Source of the DNA: Nocardioides sp. zg-DK7169
GTDB taxonomy: Bacteria > Actinomycetota > Actinomycetes > Propionibacteriales > Nocardioidaceae
DNA: 64,000 nt
Reading direction: 5' to 3'
NCBI RefSeq assembly: GCF_013155365.1
Contig: NZ_JABJRA010000009.1
Coordinates: forward strand, 62,001-126,000
In this document: positions 16,501 through 24,079 of the stretch, piece after piece
Layout of the letters: each line of letters begins with the position of its first letter
Numbering within the stretch: position 1 is the first letter of the stretch
Notes under the pieces: generated by a model
What the model saw: only the letters and a program-made list of their open reading frames with translations
What the model was told of the DNA's origin: nothing
The model's database searches: none
Program-made: the position numbers and the translations under genes

Positions 16501-17187
16501 CCAGAGCCGCTCGACCTTCTCCAGGGTGCGCTGGTCGGCGACGGAGAAGGCGCGGATCTCCTCGACCTCGTCGCCCCAGAACTCCACGCGCAGCGGGTGC
16601 TCCTCGGTGGGCGGGAAGACGTCGACGATGCCGCCGCGAACCGCGAACTCACCGCGCTTCTCGACCAGGTCGACGCGCGAGTAGGCCGCGTCGGCCAACC
16701 GGGCGACGACGTCGTCGAGGGAGGCGGTGGAGCCGGCGAGGATCTCCACCGGCGCCAGGTCGCCCAGGCCCTTGACCTGCGGCTGCAGCACCGAGCGCAC
16801 CGGGGCGACCACGACCTTCAGCGGCCCGTTGCTCACGTCGTCGCCGGGGTGGCACAGCCGGCGCAGGACCGCGAGGCGGCGCCCGACCGTGTCGCTGCGC
16901 GGGCTCAACCGCTCGTGCGGGAGCGTCTCCCAGCTCGGGTAGTAGGCCACCGTCGCGGGGTCGAGGAAGCAGCCGAGGGCGTCGACCAGGTCCTCGGCCT
17001 CGCGCGAGGTCGCGGTCACCGCGAGCACCGTGCGGTCCTCGCGGACCAGGCCGGTGACCACGAACGGGCGCAGCGACTCGGGGGCGGTGAGGTCCAGGGC
17101 CTTGACCCGCCCGGGTCCGGCGTCGGCGAGGGCGCCGGCGAGGGTCGGGTCGGCGAGAACGGCATCGGCGAGGCCGTTGAGGCTCAC
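13600..17187 (-). CDS. mfd: Transcription-repair coupling factor
   Basis: DNA translocase that removes RNA polymerase stalled at lesions and recruits UvrA. 1195 residues, normal for the family. The N-terminal third is the UvrB-like module (YYPSWETLPHERLSPRSD). Around residue 480-550 lies the RNA-polymerase-interacting Tudor-like domain (GDYVVHEQHGVGRFVEM). Helicase motifs follow: Walker A GDVGYGKTEIAVRAAF (about 661-676), DEEQRFG (about 766), SATPIPRTLEMA, and motif VI QLRGRVGRSRERAYAYFL. The C-terminal TRCF domain (about 1030-1130) ends in a short basic tail. GTG at 17187 is preceded by GAGGAG. It leads the block with the lipoprotein and mazG. Confidence 0.95.
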   Translation of the reverse strand: MSLNGLADAVLADPTLAGALADAGPGRVKALDLTAPESLRPFVVTGLVREDRTVLAVTATSREAEDLVDALGCFLDPATVAYYPSWETLPHERLSPRSDTVGRRLAVLRRLCHPGDDVSNGPLKVVVAPVRSVLQPQVKGLGDLAPVEILAGSTASLDDVVARLADAAYSRVDLVEKRGEFAVRGGIVDVFPPTEEHPLRVEFWGDEVEEIRAFSVADQRTLEKVERLWAPPCRELLLTEEVRARAAELGRSHPQLLELTDKIAAGIAVDGMESLAPVLVDEMELLVDLLPERTHVLVLDPERVRTRAQDLVATSEEFLGASWAAAASGGTAPIDLGAASYRSVGDVRDHALDLGLPWWTLSPFGLDDQQAAPVGSSAEDAGVPSRGLPMRPVDAYRGDTERATRDLQRWTDDGYRAVLVYAGPGPAERAVEVLTERDVSARYLEGIETGEELLPTTVSVTVGGLAHGFVDDTNRLVLLTGDDVSGQKSSTRDMRKMPVRRRKQIDPLELKTGDYVVHEQHGVGRFVEMKQREAGGAVREYLVLEYGASKRGAPPDRLYVPADALDQVTRYVGGEQPSLDRLGGADWTKRKNRARKAVREIAAELIKLYAARQATKGYAFGPDTPWQRELEDAFPFTETPDQLSTVEEVKADMRQTVPMDRLICGDVGYGKTEIAVRAAFKAVQDGKQVAVLVPTTLLVTQHLSTFAERMSNFPVNLKALSRFQSDKEAKEVMAGLADGTVDIVVGTHRLLNPDIRFKDLGLIIVDEEQRFGVEHKEQMKRLRTSVDVLSMSATPIPRTLEMAITGIREMSTIATPPEERHPVLTYVGPYEDRQVVAALRRELLRDGQVFYIHNRVNSIEKAAARLRELVPEARVATAHGQMGEKQLEQVMLDFWEKRFDVLVCTTLVESGLDVSNANTMIIERADTLGLSQLHQLRGRVGRSRERAYAYFLYPGEKPLTETAHERLATLAQHSDLGGGMAIAMKDLEIRGAGNLLGGAQSGHIEDVGFDLYVRLVGEAVNEFKGDTEPELNEVRIELPVDAHLPHDYIPSERLRLEMYKRLAEVRTDEDVDAINEELIDRYGEPPIVVISLLLVARFRARARQAGVGEVTIAGKNVRFAPVSLPESRVVRLNRMYPRSIVKPQVDTILVPRPQTAPVGGKPIDGIALLEWARHVIDAVIDPDHAVAKSDQKSKP

Positions 17188-17646
17188 GTGACTCCTCTGG
17201 AGTGGAGAGTGTGGGGTGGTCGCCCGCGCCGCAGGCAGCACGAGCGCCTCCGGCCGACAGGTCGCGGAGGGACCTCGTGAGTCTACGGAAGGGCTCCGAC
17301 ACATCCCGCTCCGCGGCTGCCGCAATTTGGGGATGCAGCGACCGGCGTCGTCCCGCAAGGTGGTGCCCGGGGTTGCGACCCCCCGACCCATCAGTCGTCG
17401 AACCGGTGAGAACGGCTCCCTGCCGCCCCCGCTGCGGGAGCCCACCCACCGGTGTGTGCGTACGTCCGACCCCCCGGCGGGCAGCCCGATGACTGGTGGG
17501 TCGTCCCCCCCTCCTCCACCTCGCTCGGTCCTCCGCCGCTGCCGGCCTCCCCTGGATTGGGTATGTGATCCGGGTTGCCCTCCGCGTGCCCGAAGCCGTT
17601 TCCTAGATTCGCGGCTTCCGGTGGCGAGTGCCGGCAAGGAGGAACG
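17188..17646. other. 459-bp divergent intergenic region, mfd / exported-protein operon
   Basis: No convincing gene. It holds the regulatory site at 17547-17564 described separately. Two perfect stem-loops are also visible: GGGGT-TGCG-ACCCC at 17369-17382 and GGCTCCC (17414-17420) with GGGAGCC (17436-17442). A weaker relative of the regulatory site, ATCCCCAAATTGCGGCA, lies on the minus strand at 17319-17334, on the mfd side. Long open frames here are frame shadows of GC-rich DNA. Confidence 0.55.
17547..17564 (+). promoter_or_regulatory. Polysaccharide-regulon site a
   Basis: CTCCCCTGGATTGGGTAT lies 83 bp upstream of the exported-protein gene at 17647, reading towards it. It is one of six sites in the window sharing CTCCCC-NNR-ATTGGGTAY. 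Confidence 0.65.
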
Positions 17647-18312
17647 ATGAGGCTGCAGTTCGGTCGCCGTTTCCTCGTCCTGTACGTGCTGACGGTGCTG
17701 TGCCTCGGCACCGTGGCCGTCGTGGTGCTGGGCGAGGACACCGGCTCCTCCGCACCCGACCCCGACAGCGCCGCCTCCCTGTCCAGCGCCGCCACGGGCG
17801 GTCCCGAGACCGGCCCCACGAGCGGCGAGCGCCCGCCCGGGGCGCCGCCGAGCGACGGGTCGAGCCCGGGACCTGGCGGCATCGAGGCCGCCCCGGACGA
17901 CGATCCCTACCCCGGACTCGGGACGCCCCCCGGTGCGAGCCGCGGGCCGGGTCGCCTCCCCGTCGTCCCCACCGTCGAGCAGCCCGAGTCCGCCGACGGC
18001 GCGCTCGTCGCCAGTCACCCGCGCCGGGTGCTGCCCGCGGCCCCGGGCACCCAGGTGCTGACCTCCAGCGTCTCGCCGTCCCCCGGGCGCCTGCAGGTCA
18101 CCTTCACCGCCCACGGCCGCGACCCTGAGGACGTGCTGGCCTTCTACCGCCTGCGGCTGACGTCGCTGGGCTTCCGGGAGACGCCGGGCCGCGCCGCCGG
18201 CGGCGCCGAGGCCGCCTTCTTCGCGTGGCGCACCAGCTCGGTGGTGATCACCGCCGACCCCGCGGACGACACCTACGCCGTCTTCGCGGTCCTCAGCACC
18301 CGTCGGTCGTGA
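17647..18312 (+). CDS. Exported or membrane-anchored protein of unknown function
   Basis: 221 residues. A strong ribosome binding site (AAGGAGGAACG) precedes ATG at 17647. Residues 1-30 form a basic start and one hydrophobic segment (RFLVLYVLTVLCLGTVAVVV) that acts as signal anchor or signal peptide. Residues 35-115 are low-complexity Gly/Pro/Ser/Asp-rich linker. The last 100 residues look folded: VLTSSVSPSPGRLQVTF, DPEDVLAFYRLRLTSLGFRE and a final strand pair, resembling small domains that follow surface linkers. It starts a three-gene operon with a transporter (1-bp gap) and a propeller protein, under regulatory site a. No family is recognised. Confidence 0.7.
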   Translation: MRLQFGRRFLVLYVLTVLCLGTVAVVVLGEDTGSSAPDPDSAASLSSAATGGPETGPTSGERPPGAPPSDGSSPGPGGIEAAPDDDPYPGLGTPPGASRGPGRLPVVPTVEQPESADGALVASHPRRVLPAAPGTQVLTSSVSPSPGRLQVTFTAHGRDPEDVLAFYRLRLTSLGFRETPGRAAGGAEAAFFAWRTSSVVITADPADDTYAVFAVLSTRRS

Positions 18313-18313
18313 C

Positions 18314-19576
18314 ATGTACGTCTCGCTGCGCCAGGGCGCGCCTGCGCCCGGGAGCGACCCCGCCGCCGCTGCACCCCCCGCGTCCGGACGACGGGTGGCA
18401 CCGGTCGTCGTCACCCTGGGCCTCGTCAGCCTGCTCACCGACATCTCCTCGGAGTCGGTCGCGGCGATCCTGCCGCTCTACCTGACCGTCGGGCTGGGCG
18501 TCTCGACGCTCGCCTACGGCCTCATCGACGCGGTCTACCAGGGGGTCAGCGCCCTGGTGCGCATCGCGGCCGGCTGGAGCGCCGACCGCAGCGGGCACCC
18601 GAAGTGGGTGGCGCTGATCGGCTACGCCCTGAGCTGCGTGGCGCGGGTGGGCTTCCTGCTGACCACCGGTGTCGCGGCGATCGCCGCCGTGGTGGCCGTG
18701 GACCGGGTCGGCAAGGGGATCCGCAGCGCGCCGCGCGACGCGATGATCAGCGCCGCGACCGCGCCGCAGCACACGGCGTACGCCTTCGGGGTGCACCGCA
18801 GCCTGGACACCGTCGGTGCGGTGATCGGCCCGGTGCTGGCCTTCGCGATCCTGTGGTGGATCCCCGACGGCTACCTCGCGGTGATGGTGGTCTCGCTCGG
18901 GTTCGCCGTGCTCGGGGTGGTGCTGCTCGGGCTGTTCGTCGAGGACCGGCCGGCCTCGGCGCCGGCTCGGCCGAGCGTCCCTCACGGCCCGCGCTGGCGC
19001 GACGTCGCGGCGCCCGGGATGGTGCGGCTGCTGGTGGTCGCCGGCGTGCTGGGGCTGCTGAGCGTCGGGGACGGGTTCGTCTACCTCGCGCTGCTCGAGC
19101 GCGGCGGCTTCGCGGCCCACTGGTTCCCGCTGCTCTACGTCGGCACCAGCGTGGCCTACCTCCTGCTCGCGCTGCCGATGGGACGCCTGGCCGACCGGTA
19201 CGGGCGCGCCCGCACCCTGGTGCTGGGTCACCTCGCGCTGCTCGCGGCGTACGTCGCGGCCGGTGCGCCGCTCGCCGCCGCGCCCGGCACCCTGCTCGCC
19301 CTGGCGCTGCTCGGGATCTTCTACGCCGCGACCGACGGAGTGCTCGCCGCCGTCGCGGGACGAGTGGTGGTGCCGGCCGTGCGCGCCAGCGCGATCGCCT
19401 CGGCGCAGACGGTGGTGGCCGTCGCTCGGATGGCCTCCTCGGCCGGCTTCGGGCTGCTGTGGTTCTGGCTGGGCCCGGGCACCGCACTGCTCGTGGTCGC
19501 GACGGCGCTGGGCGCAGTGCTCGTGCCCGCGCTCCTGGCGCTCGCGCCCCTGGACCGCGAGGAGGCGGCCCGGTGA
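18314..19576 (+). CDS. MFS transporter
   Basis: 420 residues, about 12 membrane helices. The loop 2-3 motif appears as GWSADRSGHPKWVALIGYAL and the equivalent second-half motif as GRLADRYGRARTLVLGHLAL. DISSESVAAILPLYLTVGLG in helix 1 and RVGKGIRSAPRDAMISA resemble the group of MFS proteins often annotated near actinobacterial surface genes. Start ATG at 18314 lies one base after the stop of the exported protein. The stop overlaps the next GTG, so all three genes are translationally coupled. Substrate unknown. Confidence 0.82.
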   Translation: MYVSLRQGAPAPGSDPAAAAPPASGRRVAPVVVTLGLVSLLTDISSESVAAILPLYLTVGLGVSTLAYGLIDAVYQGVSALVRIAAGWSADRSGHPKWVALIGYALSCVARVGFLLTTGVAAIAAVVAVDRVGKGIRSAPRDAMISAATAPQHTAYAFGVHRSLDTVGAVIGPVLAFAILWWIPDGYLAVMVVSLGFAVLGVVLLGLFVEDRPASAPARPSVPHGPRWRDVAAPGMVRLLVVAGVLGLLSVGDGFVYLALLERGGFAAHWFPLLYVGTSVAYLLLALPMGRLADRYGRARTLVLGHLALLAAYVAAGAPLAAAPGTLLALALLGIFYAATDGVLAAVAGRVVVPAVRASAIASAQTVVAVARMASSAGFGLLWFWLGPGTALLVVATALGAVLVPALLALAPLDREEAAR

Positions 19577-20583
19577 GCCTCCGGGGGCGGGTCCTGGTCA
19601 TGGCCGGGGTGCTGGTGCTCGTCTGCGGCGCGAGCGCGGCCTACCTCGTGCACGACGCGGAGCGCTACCGCCAGCGCCACGACGCGGCGCCCGCCGTCGC
19701 GGTCGCGGCGCGGGCAGGCCTCCCGGACGGGCCACGGATCGTGTTCCGTCACACCGGGACCGACCGCAGCTTCGGCCTGGTGGCCGGCGTGCCGCTCGCC
19801 GACCCGGGCGGGGAGCGGTCGATCAGCGACGTCGCGTGCGACCGGGTGGACGCGGTCGGGGAGGTCGTCTCCTGCCTGCACACCGTCCGCGGCGTGGTGA
19901 CCCGCCACGAGCTGCGCGAGCTCGACGCGGCGCTGCGCGAGCGGCATACCGTCTCGCTGCCCGGGATCCCCAGCCGCACCCGGCTCTCCCCCGACGGTGG
20001 CCTGGTCGCGACCACGACGTTCGTGAGCGGGCACTCCTACCTGCAGACCGGGTTCTCCACCGCCACCGAGATCCGCGACGTCGGCGGGGAGGGCCACGGC
20101 AACCTCGAACGGTTCGCCCTCGTCCTGGACGGCGAGGAGGTGCGCCCCGCCGACCGGAACCTGTGGGGGGTGACCTTCCTCGACGATCGCACCTTCTACG
20201 CGACGGCCGCGACCGGCGGGCGCACCCACCTCGTGCGCGGCGACCTCGAGGCACGCACCCTGACCGGCCTGCGCGAGAACGCCGAGTGCCCCGCGCTCTC
20301 CCCCGACGGGACCCGGCTGGTCTACAAGGTCGACGGCCCGGAGCCGGGGACGCAGTGGTCCTTCGCGGTGCTCGACCTCGCCAGCGGCGAGGAGACGGTG
20401 CTCGGCGGCCAACCGCCCGGCGTCGACGACCAGGCCGCGTGGCTCGACGACGACACGATCCTCTACGGCCTGCCGCGCGAGGACGAGCCGGGCGTGACCG
20501 ACGTCTGGGCGCTGGACACCACCGCCGAGGCCACGCCCCGCCTGCTGATCGAGCAGGCGTGGTCGCCCGCCGTCGTCCGCTGA
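19573..20583 (+). CDS. Membrane-anchored TolB-like beta-propeller protein
   Basis: 336 residues. Residues 3-25 form a hydrophobic anchor or signal segment (VLVMAGVLVLVCGASAAYLV). The rest shows repeated propeller blades with the P-D-G and W-x-D-D-x-x-I signatures of TolB/WD40-like proteins: TRLSPDGGLVATTTFVSG, CPALSPDGTRLVYKVDG, QAAWLDDDTILYGLP. It probably lies outside the membrane and binds or senses a ligand; no enzymatic motif is visible. GTG at 19573 overlaps the transporter stop (GTGA). Its 3' end faces the methyltransferase gene with a 14-bp gap. Confidence 0.72.
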   Translation: MSLRGRVLVMAGVLVLVCGASAAYLVHDAERYRQRHDAAPAVAVAARAGLPDGPRIVFRHTGTDRSFGLVAGVPLADPGGERSISDVACDRVDAVGEVVSCLHTVRGVVTRHELRELDAALRERHTVSLPGIPSRTRLSPDGGLVATTTFVSGHSYLQTGFSTATEIRDVGGEGHGNLERFALVLDGEEVRPADRNLWGVTFLDDRTFYATAATGGRTHLVRGDLEARTLTGLRENAECPALSPDGTRLVYKVDGPEPGTQWSFAVLDLASGEETVLGGQPPGVDDQAAWLDDDTILYGLPREDEPGVTDVWALDTTAEATPRLLIEQAWSPAVVR

Positions 20584-20597
20584 TCCGACCGGGTGCC

Positions 20598-21281
20598 TCA
20601 GGCGGCCGCGGCGACCGCGATCAGCGACTTGGTGAGCCCGGCCATACGCTCCTGGTGGATCTCGGAGCCCGGGAAGTAGGCGCGCATCTCGGCACGGCCG
20701 ATCAGCTCGGTCCACTGCACCTCGGCGAGGGCGTCCTCGCGGGAGTCGGGACGCGTGTGGGCCAGCGGCCACGCGGCCGCGACCCGCGCGCGTGCACCGA
20801 CCGGCAGGAACTGCAGCCCCGGGCACAGCCAGTGCGGCTCGACCGGGAAGTAGCGGTTGGGCGTCTGCACCCAGTGTCGCGGCGCCAGCGCGTGCACCTC
20901 GCGGGCGAGGGCGGCCCGCTGGGCGTGCCCGCCGACGTGCTCGATCAGGGAGTTGGAGAAGACCAGGTCGTACGCCGCGGGGGCCTCGGCGGCGGCGAGC
21001 GAGCGCCGCGCCGTGCAGGCGTCGCCGAGGACCGGTCGCAGCCACGGCTCGGTGGTCTCGCCGGGCTCGAGGAGGTTGAGCACGACCACGCTCGCCGGAT
21101 GCACCGGAGCGCGGTGCCAGGCCTCGGCGGTGCCGCCGAGGTCCAGCACCGACATCTGGTCGAGGTCGGGGAACAGACGCGCGAACAACTCCCAGCGCTG
21201 GGCACGCCGGCGGGCACCGACCGAGGCGGGTGAGTCGACCATCAGCTCGCGCAGCCGGGAGGCGCCCGTCGCCGTGGCCAT
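20598..21281 (-). CDS. SAM-dependent class I methyltransferase
   Basis: 227 residues. The SAM-binding motif I is MSVLDLGGTAEAW (about residues 36-48), followed by VVVLNLLEPG (motif II acidic/Asn position) and YDLVFSNSLIEHVGG (motif IV region with the I-E-H-V typical of this class). WVQTPNRYFPVEPHWLCPG is a signature of methyltransferases found in polysaccharide clusters. It is the last gene of an operon after a GT4 transferase and UDP-sugar dehydrogenase; its ATG shares a base with the dehydrogenase stop (TGATG). It probably O-methylates a sugar or glycolipid; the acceptor is unknown. Confidence 0.82.
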   Translation of the reverse strand: MATATGASRLRELMVDSPASVGARRRAQRWELFARLFPDLDQMSVLDLGGTAEAWHRAPVHPASVVVLNLLEPGETTEPWLRPVLGDACTARRSLAAAEAPAAYDLVFSNSLIEHVGGHAQRAALAREVHALAPRHWVQTPNRYFPVEPHWLCPGLQFLPVGARARVAAAWPLAHTRPDSREDALAEVQWTELIGRAEMRAYFPGSEIHQERMAGLTKSLIAVAAAA

Positions 21282-22606
21282 CACGACACTCCAGCCGTCG
21301 CGGGGCGGCCCAGCGCGCGGTAGCCCCACCCCGCGGCCCGCCAACGCGCCGGGTCGAGGGCGTTGCGCCCGTCGAGGACCCGGCGCTGGTGCACGACGGC
21401 GCCGAGCTCGTGGGGGTCCAGGTCGACGTACTCGCGCCACTCGGTGAGCAGCAGCACCAGGTCGGCGCCGGTGGCGGCCTCCTCGGCGGTGAAGGCGTAC
21501 TTGAGCTCGGGCCACCGGCGGCGCGCGTTGTCGATCGCCTGCGGGTCGGTGACCACGACCTCGGCTCCCTGGAGGGACATCTGGGCCGCGACGCTGAGGG
21601 CTGGTGAGTCGCGCACGTCGTCGCTCTCGGGCTTGAAGGCCGCCCCGAGGATGGCGATGCGTCGCCCGACGATCGAGCCCCCGCACTCCTCGCGGGCCAG
21701 GTCGACCATCCGCACCCGGCGTCGCAGGTTGATCGCGTCCACCTCGGCCAGGAAGGCCAGGGCCTGGTCGGCGCCCAGCTCGCCGGCCCGGGCCATGAAC
21801 CCCCGGATGTCCTTGGGCAGGCAACCGCCGCCGAAGCCGAGGCCGGCGCCGAGGAACCGATGCCCGATCCGGGCGTCGTGGCCGATCGCCTCGGCGAGCC
21901 GGACGACGTCGCCGCCGGAGGCCTCGCAGACCTCGGCCATCGCGTTGATGAAGGAGATCTTGGTGGCCAGGAAGGAGTTGGCGGCAGCCTTGACCAGTTG
22001 GGCGGTCGCCAGGTCGGTCTCGACGACCGGGGCGCCCTCGGCGATCGGGCGGGCATAGACCTCCCGCAGGACGGTGCGCGCGTGGTCGGCGGTGCCGTCC
22101 GCGGCCAGGCCGAGCACCAGCCGGTCGGGGTGCAGGGTGTCGTGGACCGCGTGCCCCTCGCGCAGGAACTCGGGGTTCCACACCAGCGCCACCCCGGGAC
22201 GGAGGGCCTGGAGCTCGGCGAGCAGCGCCTCGGCGGTGCCGACCGGGACCGTGGACTTGCCGACGACGACGTCGCCGGGGTCCAGGCAGGGCATCAGCAT
22301 CTCCAGCGCGGTCTCCACGTGGCTGACGTCCGCGGCGTTCTCGCCGGGCCGCTGCGGGGTCCCGACGCAGATGAAGTGCACGGTGCAGCCCGCGGCCGCC
22401 GCCGGGTCGGTGGTGAAGCGCAGCGACCCGGTCGCCGCGGCCAGCAGCCCGGCCAGCCCGGGCTCGTAGAAGGGCGCCTCGCCGGCGGCCAGCCGGGCCA
22501 CCTTCTCGGCGTCGACGTCGATGCCGACGACGTCGTGTCCCAGCGCCGCCAGGCCGGCGGCGTGGACCGCGCCCAGGTAGCCGCATCCGATGACCGAGAT
22601 CCGCAT
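21281..22606 (-). CDS. UDP-glucose/GlcNAc 6-dehydrogenase family
   Basis: Oxidises C6 of a UDP-hexose twice using NAD to make a UDP-uronic acid. 441 residues. NAD-binding motif VIGCGYLGAVHAAGL near the N-terminus, KSTVPVGTAEALLAEL, and catalytic Cys262 in GFGGGCLPKD. The C-terminal UDP-binding domain contains AILGAAFKPESDDVRDSPAL. Most similar in layout to UDP-glucose dehydrogenase, but UDP-GlcNAc or UDP-ManNAc dehydrogenases share these motifs and operon D contains genes that would use UDP-GlcNAcA. ATG at 22606 follows GAGGAG. It lies second in the operon with the GT4 gene. Confidence 0.88.
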   Translation of the reverse strand: MRISVIGCGYLGAVHAAGLAALGHDVVGIDVDAEKVARLAAGEAPFYEPGLAGLLAAATGSLRFTTDPAAAAGCTVHFICVGTPQRPGENAADVSHVETALEMLMPCLDPGDVVVGKSTVPVGTAEALLAELQALRPGVALVWNPEFLREGHAVHDTLHPDRLVLGLAADGTADHARTVLREVYARPIAEGAPVVETDLATAQLVKAAANSFLATKISFINAMAEVCEASGGDVVRLAEAIGHDARIGHRFLGAGLGFGGGCLPKDIRGFMARAGELGADQALAFLAEVDAINLRRRVRMVDLAREECGGSIVGRRIAILGAAFKPESDDVRDSPALSVAAQMSLQGAEVVVTDPQAIDNARRRWPELKYAFTAEEAATGADLVLLLTEWREYVDLDPHELGAVVHQRRVLDGRNALDPARWRAAGWGYRALGRPATAGVS

Positions 22607-22616
22607 CAGTGCCTCC

Positions 22617-23942
22617 TCAGGCGCCGAGCGCCTGGCGGCGCACGGTGGGGTGGGGGCCGCGGCCGCGCACGAAGCGGCCGAGCTCCTCCGGGGTGTCGGG
22701 GACGTACGCCGGCGCCGCGGACGCCGTCGCGGTGGCGCCCCCGCGGCCGACCAGCCGGTCGAAGACCCCGACGTAGGCCTCGCGCTGCGGGCGCCAGTCG
22801 AGGACGTCGCGCACCCGCTGCCGGGCCCGCAGCGACATCGCCTCGCGGCGCAGCGGGTCGTCGAGGAGCACCTCGACGGCGTCGGCGAACGCGGCCACGT
22901 CACCGGAAGGGACGTAGAGGCAGGAGTCCTCCCCCGAGACCCGGGTCTCGACCAGGTCGAACGCGACCGAGGGCAGCGCGTAGGCCATGTACTCCATGGT
23001 CTTGTTCATCGTCGAGATGTCGTTGAGCGGCGTCTTCAGGTCCGGGCAGACCCCCAGGGTGGCGGCGCTGAGGTGCTCGGCGATCATCTCCGGGCCGGCC
23101 CGCCCGGTGAACGTCACGACGTCGTCGAGGCCCAGCTCGTGGCTGCGGCGCACGAGGTCGTCGTAGCAGTCGCCGAAGCCGAGCAGCGTCGCGCTGACGT
23201 CACGGCGCCCCCGGACCCGGACGAGCTCGTCGACGACGTCGAGCACCAGGTCGACGCCGTCCTGGGGACCCATGATCCCCAGGTAGACCAGCGAGTGGCG
23301 CCGCGCCGGCAGCACGTCGGACGGCGGCAGGAGCGGGCGCATCGCGGCGGTGTCCGGGCCGCTGCGCACCACCGTGACCCGTCCGGGGTCGAGGCCGCCT
23401 CGGGTGAGCGCGACCTCCTGGTAGGAGCGGTTGGTCGAGATGACCTGGTCGGCCGTGCGATAGGTCATCCGCTCCAGCCAGCGCAGCCCCGCCAGCTGGA
23501 CCCGGCCCGACAGGCCCGTGGGCCGCCCGAACCGGGACAGGAACAGCTCGGGGTTGAGGTCGTGCTGGTCGTAGACGAAGCGGACCCCGCGGCGCTTCCA
23601 GTACCGCGCGAGCGCCCAGTAGGTGTCGGGCGGGTTGCACGCCTGCAGCACGTCGAAGGGCTGGCGGCGCCAGACCCGGCCGCTCAACCACGCGGTGCGC
23701 ACCCAGGAGTAGACGAACTCCAGCAGGTAGCCCAGGGCGCCCTCGGCCGGGGGCGCCGGGCGGTACTTGTGGATGCGGATCCCGTCGATGACCTCCAGCC
23801 CGGGATCACCCGGACCCTTCGGGCAGATGACGCTCACGTCGTACCCCTGGGACCGCAGGGCCTGGCACTCCAGCCAGACCCGACGGTCCAGGGGCACGGG
23901 CAGGTTCTGCACGATGACGAGGACATGCGCGACGGCGGGCAT
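22617..23942 (-). CDS. Family 4 glycosyltransferase
   Basis: 441 residues, GT-B fold. The N-terminal acceptor domain begins HVLVIVQNLPVPLDRRVWLE, a start typical of the polysaccharide GT4 subgroup with P-x-D-R-R-V-W. The donor domain holds SLVYLGIMGPQDGVDLVLDV and the E-x7-E-like region LNDISTMNKTMEYMAYALPS. It probably adds a hexose or uronic acid to a lipid-linked oligosaccharide on the cytosolic face. ATG at 23942 is the first gene of the operon with the dehydrogenase and methyltransferase. A palindrome-rich region lies 40-85 bp upstream. Confidence 0.87.
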   Translation of the reverse strand: MPAVAHVLVIVQNLPVPLDRRVWLECQALRSQGYDVSVICPKGPGDPGLEVIDGIRIHKYRPAPPAEGALGYLLEFVYSWVRTAWLSGRVWRRQPFDVLQACNPPDTYWALARYWKRRGVRFVYDQHDLNPELFLSRFGRPTGLSGRVQLAGLRWLERMTYRTADQVISTNRSYQEVALTRGGLDPGRVTVVRSGPDTAAMRPLLPPSDVLPARRHSLVYLGIMGPQDGVDLVLDVVDELVRVRGRRDVSATLLGFGDCYDDLVRRSHELGLDDVVTFTGRAGPEMIAEHLSAATLGVCPDLKTPLNDISTMNKTMEYMAYALPSVAFDLVETRVSGEDSCLYVPSGDVAAFADAVEVLLDDPLRREAMSLRARQRVRDVLDWRPQREAYVGVFDRLVGRGGATATASAAPAYVPDTPEELGRFVRGRGPHPTVRRQALGA

Positions 23943-23982
23943 GACTCCAATCTCACGACGCCGTTCGCGGGCCTCAGACGAA

Positions 23983-24027
23983 GAAGTGCCACTTCACCAA
24001 TAGTGGTGAGCACCCCTCAGGAGGGGT
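23983..24027. promoter_or_regulatory. Cluster of three palindromes upstream of the GT4 operon
   Basis: Three near-contiguous inverted repeats: GAAGTG-C-CACTTC (23983-23995), TCACCA-ATAG-TGGTGA (23994-24009) and ACCCCTC-AG-GAGGGGT (24012-24027). The third reads CCCCTCCTGAGGGGT on the minus strand and resembles the CCC-GGG half sites of the polysaccharide-regulon motif. They sit 40-85 bp upstream of the GT4 start and 53 bp past the stop of the beta-helix gene. They could act as operator, attenuator or terminator. Confidence 0.5.
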
Positions 24028-24079
24028 CTGTGCTACCCGTCTGGTCGACGTCGGCGGAGGGGATGACGGGGCCGAGCGG

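Noticed and set aside
13636..17280. Open frame of 1214 codons on the plus strand
   Set aside because: Antisense to mfd over its full length, rich in Val, Gln, Asp and His as expected for a shadow frame; no start context or motif.
17188..18444. N-terminal extension of mfd by more than 400 codons
   Set aside because: The extension has no similarity to the family, crosses a divergent gene and its promoter; GTG at 17187 has a good ribosome binding site and gives a normal length.
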